Positions 40,903 to 51,728 of a DNA stretch of 64,000 nucleotides are shown in pieces. The number at the start of each line of letters is the position of its first letter. The first letter of the stretch is position 1. The notes beneath the pieces are model-generated. The model had not been told where the DNA came from. It did no database searches and saw nothing but the letters and a program-made list of their open reading frames with translations. The stretch is from Demequina sp. NBRC 110052. GTDB lineage: Bacteria; Actinomycetota; Actinomycetes; Actinomycetales; Demequinaceae. The stretch is from the NCBI RefSeq assembly GCF_002090075.1, contig NZ_BBRI01000003.1, positions 186,001-250,000 on the forward strand, given 5' to 3'. The position numbers and the translations under genes are program-made.

Positions 40903-42609
40903 ATGGACTCCGCACTGCTCGAGACCGCGCGAGCGTGGCTCGCCGATGACCCCGACGCCGTGACCCGCGAGGAGCTCGCCGCGATCATCGAGCGCGCCGA
41001 GTCCGGCGACGACTCCGCCCAGGTCGACCTCGCCGACCGCTTCCAGGGGCTGCTGCAGTTCGGCACGGCCGGCCTGCGCGGCGAGATCGGCGCCGGCCCG
41101 CACCGCATGAACCGCGCCGTGGTGATCCGCGCGGCCGCGGGCCTCGCGGCGTTCCTCACCGAGTCTCTCGGCGAGAGCCCCGCACGCGTGGCGATCGGCT
41201 ACGACGCGCGCCACGGCTCGGAGCAGTTCGCGCGTGACACCGCTGCGGTGATGACCGCGGCAGGCCACGAGGCGCTGCTGCTGCCCCGCAGGCTTCCCAC
41301 CCCCGTGCTCGCCTACGCGACGCGCGCCCTCGACGCCGACGCCGGCGTCATGGTGACCGCCTCACACAACCCGCCGCGCGACAACGGCTACAAGGTCTAC
41401 CTGGGCGGGCGCGTCGTCACCGGCGCCGGCCAGGGCGCGCAGATCGTGCCGCCCTACGACGCGCAGATCGCCGCGCGCATCGCCGCCGTCGAGTCCGTCG
41501 AGTCCGTGCCCCGCGCCGCCGAGGGCTGGACCGTGCTGGGCGAGGACGTCGTGGACGCCTATGTGGCGGCCGCGGCGGCCGTGGTGCCCGCAGCGTCGGG
41601 CGCGTTGGCCGAGGCCCGGCGGACCCTGAAGGTGGTCCTCACCCCGCTGCACGGCGTCGGCGCCGAGACCGTAGAGCGCGCACTTCGCGGTGCAGGCTTC
41701 GAAGACCTCACGACCGTGCCGCAGCAGGCCGAGCCCGACCCCGACTTCCCGACCGTGTCGTTCCCCAACCCCGAGGAGAAGGGCGCGATCGACCTGTCGC
41801 TCTCACTCGCCGAGGAGTTGGGCGCCGACGTGGTGATCGCCAATGATCCAGACACCGACCGTGCGGCCGTCGCGACCATCATCGACGGACGCTGGACGAT
41901 GCTTCACGGCGACGTGGTCGGATCGCTCCTGGGCGAGCGTGTCGCGTCGCGCGGCGGCCACCCGGAGGGCGCGGTCCTCGCCAACTCCGTCGTCTCGTCG
42001 CAGCAGCTCGGAGCGATCGCCAAGGAGCACGGACTGGGCTACCGACACACGCTGACCGGCTTCAAGTGGATCTCCCGCGAGGAAGGCCTCGTCTACGGCT
42101 ACGAGGAAGCGCTCGGGTACTGCGTCGCACCCGACCTCGTGCGCGACAAGGACGGCATCTCCGCCGCCGTGATGCTCGCCGACTACGTGGCCGAGCTGAA
42201 GGCTTCGGGGAGGACACTCGCAGACGCGATCGACGACCTCGCCCGTTCGTACGGCGTGTACCTCACGCGCCAGGTCTCGGCCCGCTTCGCGGACCTGTCC
42301 CTCATCGGCGAGACGATGGACCGGCTACTCTCGGCTCCCCCGGCTTCCCTCGGCGGCTCCGACGTGGTCGCGACCGACGACATGGGCGAAGGCTTCCAGG
42401 GCCTGCCCCCGACGACGGGCCTGCACCTGGCCACCGCATCGGGCGCGCGCGTGATCATCCGCCCCTCCGGCACGGAGCCCAAGGTCAAGGCCTACCTCGA
42501 GGTCATCGAGCCGCTCGGCGACGACGGAGACGTCGCGGCCGCGCGCGCCAGGGCCACCGAGGCGATGGACGCGCTCGACTCGGACGTGCACGCGGCGCTG
42601 GGACTGTAG
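40903..42609 (+). CDS. phosphopentomutase/phosphohexomutase (alpha-D-PHM family)
   Basis: 568 residues; ATG directly follows the stop of the phosphorylase gene. Family motifs in order: GTAGLRGEIGAG, active-site Ser loop VMVTASHNPPRDNGYK, Mg-binding NDPDTDRAAV, sugar loop YGYEEALGYC and phosphate-binding RPSGTEPKVKAY. The length and linkage to a nucleoside phosphorylase match the PgcA/PmmB-type enzymes that serve as phosphopentomutases in nucleoside breakdown. It could also interconvert glucose or mannose phosphates and so support the mannose-1-phosphate guanylyltransferase at 55828. Confidence 0.92.
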   Translation: MDSALLETARAWLADDPDAVTREELAAIIERAESGDDSAQVDLADRFQGLLQFGTAGLRGEIGAGPHRMNRAVVIRAAAGLAAFLTESLGESPARVAIGYDARHGSEQFARDTAAVMTAAGHEALLLPRRLPTPVLAYATRALDADAGVMVTASHNPPRDNGYKVYLGGRVVTGAGQGAQIVPPYDAQIAARIAAVESVESVPRAAEGWTVLGEDVVDAYVAAAAAVVPAASGALAEARRTLKVVLTPLHGVGAETVERALRGAGFEDLTTVPQQAEPDPDFPTVSFPNPEEKGAIDLSLSLAEELGADVVIANDPDTDRAAVATIIDGRWTMLHGDVVGSLLGERVASRGGHPEGAVLANSVVSSQQLGAIAKEHGLGYRHTLTGFKWISREEGLVYGYEEALGYCVAPDLVRDKDGISAAVMLADYVAELKASGRTLADAIDDLARSYGVYLTRQVSARFADLSLIGETMDRLLSAPPASLGGSDVVATDDMGEGFQGLPPTTGLHLATASGARVIIRPSGTEPKVKAYLEVIEPLGDDGDVAAARARATEAMDALDSDVHAALGL

Positions 42610-42617
42610 CTCCACCC

Positions 42618-42680
42618 CGCCGCACCCACCGCACCCACCCGACAGATTGCACTGGGTGTCGATTCTCGGAGGGTGCGGCG
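42618..42680 (+). terminator. inverted repeat after the phosphomutase gene
   Basis: CGCCGCACCC (42618-42627) pairs exactly with GGGTGCGGCG (42671-42680); nested inside, CACCCA (42632-42637) pairs with TGGGTG (42653-42658). Begins 8 nt after the stop codon. No U-run. Confidence 0.5.
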
Positions 42681-42736
42681 CGACACGTTGCACACAGCGT
42701 CGGGCAACTATCCCGAGACCCCCGACGGTGCTGCGA

Positions 42737-42742
42737 TAGCGT
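42737..42742 (+). promoter_or_regulatory. -10 box (leaderless) of SanA-like copy 2
   Basis: TAGCGT ends 6 nt before GTG 42749, identical to the hexamer and spacing used by the gene pair that contains SanA-like copy 1 (24179-24184). Confidence 0.5.
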
Positions 42743-42748
42743 GACGGG

Positions 42749-43374
42749 GTGACCCGCCTGCATTCCCGTATGCGCTGGTACATCGCGGCGCTCGTGCTGA
42801 TCCCGGCGCTCATCGCGGCGCCGTGGCTGTACACGCACCTGACCACCTACGGCGAGATCGAGCAATCGGGGGCGCCTGCCGAGCATGCCGATGCCGCGCT
42901 CGTGCTCGGCGCGCGCGTCTATGAGGACGGCACGCCCTCACGCTTCCTGCGCGAACGCATCGAGGTCGGCGTCGCGCTGTACGAAGCGGGCGAGGTCGAT
43001 CTGCTCATCATGAGCGGCGACGGAGACGACTCGTCAGGTTTCGGCGAACCCACGATCATGCGCGCCGTGGCCGAGTCGATGGGCGTGCCTGCCGAGGCGA
43101 TCATCGAGGATCCCCTGGGCCTTGACACCTACTCGTCCTGCGCGCGCGCCCACGACGTCTACGGCGCATCGTCCGTGATCGTCGCGACGCAGGAGTTCCA
43201 CATGGCACGCGCAGTCTGGCTCTGCGGCGAGATGGGGCTCGACGCGCAGGGCCGCTTCCCCGGCATCCGCCTCACGAACTCGACCATCATCGGCAACATC
43301 CGCGAGGTCCCCGCCACCGCGAAGGCAGTGCTCGACCACGTGACGGGGCGCGACGCCTCGGTCGAGGCGGCTGG

Positions 43375-43378
<4 letters not shown>
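42749..43378 (+). CDS. SanA/YdcF (DUF218) family protein, copy 2
   Basis: 209 residues. One N-terminal membrane helix (YIAALVLIPALIAAPWLYTH) and an extracytoplasmic DUF218 domain: ADAALVLGARVYEDGTPSRF, MSGDGDDSSGFGEPTIM, DPLGLDTYSSCARA, VATQEFHMARAVWLCGEMGLDAQG. Shares long exact blocks with the protein at 25134-25724 (for example ALVLGARV, SRFLRER, GLDAQG). This copy is the closer match to vancomycin-resistance-type SanA because of its intact anchor. Its stop shares CTAG with the convergent UvrA-like gene. Confidence 0.9.
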
Positions 43379-45729
<2,351 letters not shown>

Positions 45730-45772
45730 CGGGCTATCGTCGCATGCCCGATGCCGGAGCTGCCTGACATGC

Positions 45773-45807
45773 CACGACCCCTCACCCGGACGCGGGGAGG
45801 GGTCGTG
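45773..45807 (-). terminator. 11-bp stem-loop after deoC
   Basis: CACGACCCCTC (45773-45783) pairs exactly with GAGGGGTCGTG (45797-45807) across a 13-nt loop, 20 nt after the deoC stop. Separates deoC from the UvrA-like gene. Confidence 0.65.
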
Positions 45808-45827
45808 CGCAGATCGAGCGTGATGGC

Positions 45828-46520
45828 TCAGTAGCCGCCGTCGCCCTCAGTCTCGGTGACCGCGCCGTCGAGTCCATCGAGCACGGCGGCCGTACCCGAC
45901 AGGCCCAAGCGAGTGGCGCCCGCGTCGATCATGGCGAGAGCCGCGTCGGCCGTGCGAATGCCGCCCGAGGCCTTGACGCCCAGCCGACCGCCGACCGCGT
46001 CGGCCATCAACTTCACCGCGTGCACGGACGCACCGCCAGCGGGGTGGAACCCGGTCGAGGTCTTCACGAAGTCGGCGCCCGCGGCCTCTGCGGCGCGGCA
46101 GGCCCCCACGATCGCCTCGTCGCTCAGCGCGGCGGACTCGATGATGACCTTGAGGATCTTGCCCTCGGGCACGGCGCCACGGACTGCGGCGATGTCCGAC
46201 TGCACGTCGTCGAAGCGTCCCTCGTTCGCAGCGGCGATGTCGATCACCATGTCCACCTCATCGGCACCCTGCTCGATGCTCAGCGCCGCCTCGGCCGCCT
46301 TCACGAACGAGTGGTGCTTGCCCGAGGGGAAGCCGCACACGGTCGCGACGGCGACGCCTGCGGGCGTGCTGACGGGGAGCATCGACGGCGAGACGCACAC
46401 CGAGAAGACGCCGAGCTGGGCGGCCTCCGCGATCAGCGCCTCGACATCGGCGGGAGTCGACTCAGGCTTCAGGAGCGTGTGGTCGACGTACTGGGCGAGC
46501 TCTGCACGGGAAAGTGTCAT
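45828..46520 (-). CDS. deoC: deoxyribose-phosphate aldolase
   Basis: 230 residues. Class I aldolase barrel with Schiff-base Lys in [11 protein letters not shown] (about residue 156) and a second Lys in [10 protein letters not shown]-terminal [12 protein letters not shown] is the classic DeoC opening. It splits deoxyribose 5-phosphate to glyceraldehyde 3-phosphate and acetaldehyde, completing deoxynucleoside breakdown begun by the phosphorylases and mutase in this region. TAGGCT 6 nt before the ATG suggests its own leaderless promoter, overlapping the stop codon of the adenosine deaminase gene. Confidence 0.96.
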   Translation of the reverse strand: MTLSRAELAQYVDHTLLKPESTPADVEALIAEAAQLGVFSVCVSPSMLPVSTPAGVAVATVCGFPSGKHHSFVKAAEAALSIEQGADEVDMVIDIAAANEGRFDDVQSDIAAVRGAVPEGKILKVIIESAALSDEAIVGACRAAEAAGADFVKTSTGFHPAGGASVHAVKLMADAVGGRLGVKASGGIRTADAALAMIDAGATRLGLSGTAAVLDGLDGAVTETEGDGGY

Positions 46521-46526
46521 GGGATC

Positions 46527-46532
46527 AGCCTA
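46527..46532 (-). promoter_or_regulatory. -10 box (leaderless) of deoC
   Basis: TAGGCT on the minus strand ends 6 nt before the deoC ATG; its first three bases are also the TAG stop of the upstream deaminase gene. Confidence 0.5.
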
Positions 46533-47600
46533 TTCGTCCATGCCGTAGCCCTCGACGACAAGGTCGGCCAGGTCGGCCCGCTCGTCGTAGGGAAGGAACG
46601 CGCCCCAGGCGGCAGCGAGCGTCGCCTCGAACAGGTCCTCCGTGGTCCAGCCTGCGCCCACGAGCTCCTCGAACTCGCTCACCATATCCACACCCGAGAC
46701 CAGCTTGTCGTCGGTGTTGATCGTGATCGCGAAGCCGAGGTCGCGCAGCTCGTGCATCGGGTGGTTCGCGATCGACTCCGCAGCGCCCGTGTGCACGTTG
46801 GACGTGGGGCACATCTCGAGCGGAATCTGCTGGTCCAGCGCGTACTGCGCGATGTGGCCCAGCACCGGGGTCTCGGTGCCGAAGCCCTCGATGTCCTCGT
46901 GGATGCGCACGCCATGCCCGATGCGGCGCGCGGCACCGAGGCCAAGCGCCTGCGAGACCGAGCCCGCGCCGTCCGCCTCGCCCGCGTGGATCGTCACGGG
47001 GAACAGCTCATCGCGCAGCAGCGCGAACGCGGCCGCGTGCTTGGCGGGCGGGAAGCCCAGTTCGGGACCGGCGATGTCGAAGCCCACGCAGCCCGTGCCA
47101 CGGTTGGCGAGGGCGAGTTCTGCGACCTCGAGCGACTTGTCGAGGTGACGCATCGCGCACAGCAGCGCGGCGGCGCGGATGCCGAATCCTTCCTCGGCGG
47201 CCTCGGCGACGCCCTCCTCGAGCCCTGTCTGCACGGCGTCGACGACGTCCTGCATCGAGAGGCCCTTCTCGCAATGCTGCTCGGGCGCGTAGCGCAGCTC
47301 CACGTAGATGACGCCGTCGCGGGCGTGATCCACGACCGCCTCGCGGGCCACGCGGGTGATCTGCGCGGCAGTCTGCATCACGGCAGTGGTGTGCGCGAAC
47401 GCCTCGAGGTAGCGCACCAGGTCGCCCGAGTTCGCGTTGGCCACGAAGTGCTTGGCCAGCATGTCGGGGTCGGTGTAGGGGAGCTCGTAGCCGATCTCGG
47501 CCGCCAGCTCGATGAGGGTCTCGGGGCGCAATCCGCCATCGAGGTGGTCATGCAGCACGACCTTGGGCAGGGCGCGGATCTCGTCAGAGGTGAGGGTCAT
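46530..47600 (-). CDS. add: adenosine deaminase
   Basis: 356 residues. Metal-dependent hydrolase motifs: VLHDHLDGGLRPET (zinc His-x-His), ELRYAPEQH, FDIAGPELGFPP, zinc His in TIHAGEADG with the catalytic Glu region, RIGHGVRI, and NTDDKLVSG with the metal Asp pair. It deaminates (deoxy)adenosine to (deoxy)inosine, the substrate of the purine nucleoside phosphorylase at 40105. TAGCCT lies exactly 6 nt upstream of the ATG, again a leaderless arrangement. Confidence 0.95.
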   Translation of the reverse strand: MTLTSDEIRALPKVVLHDHLDGGLRPETLIELAAEIGYELPYTDPDMLAKHFVANANSGDLVRYLEAFAHTTAVMQTAAQITRVAREAVVDHARDGVIYVELRYAPEQHCEKGLSMQDVVDAVQTGLEEGVAEAAEEGFGIRAAALLCAMRHLDKSLEVAELALANRGTGCVGFDIAGPELGFPPAKHAAAFALLRDELFPVTIHAGEADGAGSVSQALGLGAARRIGHGVRIHEDIEGFGTETPVLGHIAQYALDQQIPLEMCPTSNVHTGAAESIANHPMHELRDLGFAITINTDDKLVSGVDMVSEFEELVGAGWTTEDLFEATLAAAWGAFLPYDERADLADLVVEGYGMDE

Positions 47601-47606
47601 GACACC

Positions 47607-47612
47607 AGGCTA
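47607..47612 (-). promoter_or_regulatory. -10 box (leaderless) of add
   Basis: TAGCCT on the minus strand ends 6 nt before the add ATG. Confidence 0.5.
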
Positions 47613-47654
47613 GTGCGCCACAGCGCGGAATGGCGCGAGTGGAGAGGTACCCGC

Positions 47655-48690
47655 TCAGTGGACGGGCGAAGGCAGGACCAGCCACGCGACGCGGCTCCAG
47701 TGCCCGAGCGAAGCCCGACGCGGTCCCGGGCCGGTGAACGCGGCGTCGGGCAGGTGCATGAGGGCGCCGCGCGACGGCTCATACGCGAGGAAGCCGTCCT
47801 CGACGCGCGCCACGAGCAGAATCACGTGCCTCGGCACCGCGGTGTCGAGGCCCAGCGCCGAGTCCCCTGCCGAGTACAGCGGCACCGGGAGCGAGTCCGC
47901 GAGCGCGGCCGACGCGTGGGCCACCCAGGCGGCCGCGGCCTCGGCGGAGCGGTCATCGAGCGACGCGCCGCGGTACCTCACGCCGAACGGACGCACCATC
48001 CGCGCGAGGCCCCACGGCGGCGTGCCGAGCGAACCCGGCCACGCGAACGGACCCAGGGCGCCTCGCCTCGCCTCCGCATGCAGCGCGCTGGAGGGCGGCC
48101 CACCGCGACTCGAGGGTGCGCGGGCCTGACTTCCAGTCGCCGCCGAGCACGCCAGCGACGGCTGCTGGCCGGTGGTCGGCGAAGATCCGCCCGGTGGCGA
48201 GCCACACCGCGACGAACGGGTCGGTCGTGAGCGCGACCATCGCGAGGACTGCGGCGCCGCACGTCGTCTCGTCGATCTGACGCAGCGTCAGCACGCCCAC
48301 GGCGGCAGGCCCCTCCTCCCGACGACCCGACGGTGAGGCCAGCGGGTCGCGCGCCGCAGCCTTCGCATCGCCCGGCAGGCTCGCCCATGCGGCTGCGAGC
48401 GCAGCGACGGCGGCGACGGGAGCCCCCGAGCCGGCGGCTCGCTGGATCACCCGCGCATCAGAGCCGACCTCAGCCGCGGCGGCCTCGAGCGCCTTGCGAT
48501 CGGCGGGGGACGCCTGTGCGAGGCGCCGCTCCCACGTGCGCTCGGACAGGTCAGGCGCACCGCCCGGCGCAGCCGGAGGATCCGCCGCGAGGGCTCGGGC
48601 GTGCGTGACGGCATCCGGCGCCACCCAGCGTCTCCCCCAGCCCAGCGGGCCGAGCACCCGGGCTGCGACGGACGTGAGCGTCCAGCCCAT
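47655..48690 (-). pseudogene. C39-like cysteine peptidase-type protein, apparently frameshifted
   Basis: From ATG 48690 (overlapping the thymidine phosphorylase stop) the first frame gives MGWTLTSVAARVLGPLGWG, a long Ala-rich helical part, then LRQIDETTCGAAVLAMVAL, which matches the catalytic Gln/Cys block of C39-like peptidases. That frame degenerates into Arg-rich sequence after WAALQRA. A second frame, one base later, continues as LHAEARRGALGPFAWPGSLG and carries RHVILLVARVEDGFLAYEPSRG, the matching His and following acidic position, to the stop at 47655. Together they make ~344 residues. A lost GC in CGCGC near 48090 would explain it. Function of intact relatives is not known to me. Confidence 0.6.
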
Positions 48691-50000
48691 CAGGACGTGA
48701 CGGTGCCGATCCGGTCCAGCACGATGGCACGCGCGTCTGCGGCGTCGCCGATCTCGATGGCACCCTCGCCGCCGCACGCCTCCTGCAGGGCCTGCAGCCC
48801 GCGCGGCATGCGGTCCTCGGTCTCGGTGTGCAGCGTCGCGATGACGTCGCCCGCCTTGACGTGCTCACCGAGCGTGCGATGCAGGTAGATGCCTGCACCG
48901 TCCTGGACCGGGTCCTCCTTGCGCGCGCGTCCCGCTCCCAGGCGCCACGAGGCGACGCCCACGCCGAGCGCGTCCATGCGTGTGATCACGCCGTCGCGGT
49001 CCGCGCGGACCTCTTCCACATGCTCCGCCACTGCCATGGGCGCAGTCGGATCTCCGTCCTGGGCGCGGATCATCGCGTTCCACGCGTCCATCGCACGGCC
49101 ATCCTTGAGCGCATCCGCCGGGTCGACGTCAGTGATGCCCGCCTGGGCGATCATCTCGCGCGCCAGAGCAACGGTGAGTTCGACCACGTCGGCAGGTCCC
49201 CCACCGGCCAGCACCTCGAGCGACTCCTCCACCTCGAGCGCATTGCCGATGCCCCGGCCCAGCGGCGTCGACATGTCGGTCAGCAGCGCCGAGGTCTTCA
49301 CGCCCGCATCCGTGCCGAGGTCGACCATGGTGCGCGCCAGCTCACGCGCGGACTCGAGGTCCTTCATGAACGCGCCAGAGCCGACCTTCACGTCCAGCAC
49401 GAGAACGCCCGTGCCCTCGGCGATCTTCTTGGACATGATCGAGCTCGCGATCAGCGGGATCGCCTCGACCGTGCCGGTGACGTCGCGCAGCGCGTAGAGC
49501 TTCTTGTCCGCGGGCGCGAGGCCGGAACCTGCGGCACAGATCACCGCGCCGACCGTCTCGAGCTGCTCGAGCATCTCCTCGTTCGACAGCGCCGCGCGCC
49601 AGCCCGGGATCGACTCGAGCTTGTCGAGCGTGCCTCCCGTGTGACCCAGGCCCCGGCCGGACAGCTGCGGGACCGCGACGCCGCACGCCGCGACCAGCGG
49701 AGCGAGGGGCAGCGTGATCTTGTCGCCCACCCCTCCCGTCGAGTGCTTGTCCGCCGTGGGGCGGCTGAGCCCGGAGAAGTCCAGGCGCTCGCCGGTGGCG
49801 ATCATCGCCTGCGTCCAGCGCGCGATCTCCGCGCGCGTCATCCCACGCTGGAGGATCGCCATCGCGAGCGAGCTCATCTGCTCGTCCGCGACCACGCCCC
49901 GCGTGTAGGCGTCGACGACCCAGTCGATCTGGTCGTCAGAGAGGGTGCCGCCGTCTCGCTTGGTGACGATGACGTCGACGGCGTCGTGGCGCTCGGCCAT
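48690..50000 (-). CDS. deoA: thymidine phosphorylase
   Basis: 436 residues. Nucleoside phosphorylase family II: KRDGGTLSDDQIDWVVDAYTRG at the start, the family signature SGRGLGHTGGTLDKLESI and the phosphate-binding KHSTGGVGDKITL; SSIMSKKIAEGTGVLVLDVKVGSGAFMK follows. It converts thymidine and deoxyuridine to base and deoxyribose 1-phosphate. It follows cdd with a 5-nt gap and its stop overlaps the next start (TGATG), so it is in the transporter-cdd-deoA operon. Confidence 0.96.
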   Translation of the reverse strand: MAERHDAVDVIVTKRDGGTLSDDQIDWVVDAYTRGVVADEQMSSLAMAILQRGMTRAEIARWTQAMIATGERLDFSGLSRPTADKHSTGGVGDKITLPLAPLVAACGVAVPQLSGRGLGHTGGTLDKLESIPGWRAALSNEEMLEQLETVGAVICAAGSGLAPADKKLYALRDVTGTVEAIPLIASSIMSKKIAEGTGVLVLDVKVGSGAFMKDLESARELARTMVDLGTDAGVKTSALLTDMSTPLGRGIGNALEVEESLEVLAGGGPADVVELTVALAREMIAQAGITDVDPADALKDGRAMDAWNAMIRAQDGDPTAPMAVAEHVEEVRADRDGVITRMDALGVGVASWRLGAGRARKEDPVQDGAGIYLHRTLGEHVKAGDVIATLHTETEDRMPRGLQALQEACGGEGAIEIGDAADARAIVLDRIGTVTS

Positions 50001-50005
50001 GGGGA

Positions 50006-50404
50006 TCAGCTCTCCTCGAGGTGCTGCGGGCCGAAGGCCCAGGGAAGGATGTCGGACATCGTGAGCGTCCCGTCAGGGCCGTCGATGAGCAGCGAATCGC
50101 CGCCGAACTCGTATAGCAGCTGACGGCAGCGCCCGCACGGCTGCAGCGGAGCACCCGCCGCGTCCACGCACGCGAACGCGACGAGGCGCTTGCCGAGCGC
50201 ATCCGTGTGTAGCTTGGACACGAGCGCGCACTCGGCGCACAACGTGAGCCCGTAGCTGGCGTTCTCCACGTTCGCGCCCGTCACGATCGCACCCGTGTCC
50301 GTGAGCGCTGCGGCGCCCACCGGGTACTTCGAGTACGGCACGTACGCGCGGGTCGATGCCTCGCGGGCGGCAGCCCGGAGCGCCTCCCAGTCGATCTCTG
50401 TCAC
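50006..50404 (-). CDS. cdd: cytidine deaminase
   Basis: 132 residues from GTG 50404. Small homotetrameric type: YVPYSKYPVGAAAL (substrate loop), NVENASYGLTLCAECAL with the zinc Cys and catalytic Glu, and PCGRCRQLLYEF with the other two zinc Cys. It turns (deoxy)cytidine into (deoxy)uridine for the thymidine phosphorylase encoded next. It starts 7 nt after the last transporter gene of the operon. Confidence 0.96.
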   Translation of the reverse strand: MTEIDWEALRAAAREASTRAYVPYSKYPVGAAALTDTGAIVTGANVENASYGLTLCAECALVSKLHTDALGKRLVAFACVDAAGAPLQPCGRCRQLLYEFGGDSLLIDGPDGTLTMSDILPWAFGPQHLEES

Positions 50405-50411
50405 GGGACCC

Positions 50412-51728
50412 CTACTTCTTGTACGGGATGTTCTCAGCGGCCGGGGGACGCACGTGGCCCACAAGACCCGCGACCGCGAAGATCGTGGCGAGGTACGGAA
50501 GCATCGCCAGGAACTGCGACGGGATCGACGTGCCGATGATGCCGAACTGCTCGCGCAGGGAGTCGGCGAAGCCGAACAGCAGAGCCGCGGCCAGCGCGCC
50601 CTTGGGGCTCCAGCGACCGAGGATCATCGCGGCCAGCGCGATGTAGCCCTTGCCGCCCGTCATCTCCTTGTTGAACGCGAGACCGGACGCCACGGTGAAG
50701 AACGCACCGCCCAGACCCGCGACGGCGCCACCGAGAATCGTGTTGCGCACGCGCGTCCGGTTGACCTTGATGCCCACCGTGTCCGCCGCCTTGGGGTGCT
50801 CGCCGACGGAGCGCACGCGCAGACCCCAGCGGGACTTGAACAGCATGATGTTCAGCACGATCACGATCGCGTACATGAGGTAGACCAGCATGTTCTGGTC
50901 GAACAGCACGGGTCCGATCACGGGGATGCGCGACAGCACCGGGATCGGCAGGTCGGGCAGTCCGATCGCCCGGTTGAGCTCGGGGTTCTCGCGCATGAGC
51001 GTTCCGAAGAAGAAGCTCGTGAGGCCCACGACGAGCACGTTGAGCACGACGCCGACGACGATCTGGTCCACCCAGTACCGCACGGCGAACAGGCTCAGCG
51101 CTGCGCCGACCAGCGCACCGGCGATCGGTGCCGCGACGAGTCCCACATAGGCGCCGAACGAGTCGGAACCGGTGGACGACGAGACGGCGCCAGCGACCAG
51201 CGCGGCGAGGAAGGCGCCGGCGAGCAGTTGGCCCTCGATCGCGATGTTGACGATGCCGGAGCGCTCGCACAGCGTGCCGGCGAGCGAGCCGAACACCAGC
51301 GGTGTCGCGAGGACGACCGTGCCGATCAGCAGCCCGGTGAGCTGGATCGACGTGGCGGTACGCCCCGCGCCCGCCCACACGAGTACCGCGAGCACGAGGG
51401 CGATGCCGTACACGGTGGGCAGCCACATGCCGATCTTGCGGCGGTTCTGCACTCCCCACGCTGAGACGCCGGCGAGGGCGATCGCGATCACCGTGAGCGC
51501 GATGGCTGTCGCCTGCGCCGGGACGGTGATCGCGGGAATGGTGAACAGGTCGTTCGGCCGCGACAGGACGAACGTGGTGGTCGCGCCGCCACCCTCGGTC
51601 ATCAGACCGAAGAGGACGAACGCGATCAGGCCGACGACGCCCAGGATGATGGGCGTGCGCCAACTGCGCGCCACCTCGATGTCGACGGCGGGCTGCGCCT
51701 GGGGCGCCTCGGTCAGCGTCGCGGTCAT
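50412..51728 (-). CDS. nucleoside ABC transporter permease 2
   Basis: 438 residues from ATG 51728 (4-nt overlap with permease 1). BPD_transp_2 family with about 10-11 membrane helices; family segment GTLCERSGIVNIAIEGQLLAG-like motif is visible as CERSGIVNIAIEGQL, and RVRSVGEHPKAADTVGIKV, AVAGLGGAFFTVASG and GMTGGKGYIALAAMI-type sequence later on. An N-terminal extension holds two extra hydrophobic segments. It pairs with permease 1 to form the channel for nucleosides delivered by the BMP lipoprotein. Confidence 0.92.
   Translation of the reverse strand: MTATLTEAPQAQPAVDIEVARSWRTPIILGVVGLIAFVLFGLMTEGGGATTTFVLSRPNDLFTIPAITVPAQATAIALTVIAIALAGVSAWGVQNRRKIGMWLPTVYGIALVLAVLVWAGAGRTATSIQLTGLLIGTVVLATPLVFGSLAGTLCERSGIVNIAIEGQLLAGAFLAALVAGAVSSSTGSDSFGAYVGLVAAPIAGALVGAALSLFAVRYWVDQIVVGVVLNVLVVGLTSFFFGTLMRENPELNRAIGLPDLPIPVLSRIPVIGPVLFDQNMLVYLMYAIVIVLNIMLFKSRWGLRVRSVGEHPKAADTVGIKVNRTRVRNTILGGAVAGLGGAFFTVASGLAFNKEMTGGKGYIALAAMILGRWSPKGALAAALLFGFADSLREQFGIIGTSIPSQFLAMLPYLATIFAVAGLVGHVRPPAAENIPYKK

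Noticed and set aside
45730-45745. Leaderless -10 for the UvrA-like gene
   Set aside because: TAGCCC lacks the final T of TAnnnT and sits only one base from the start, so it was not counted.
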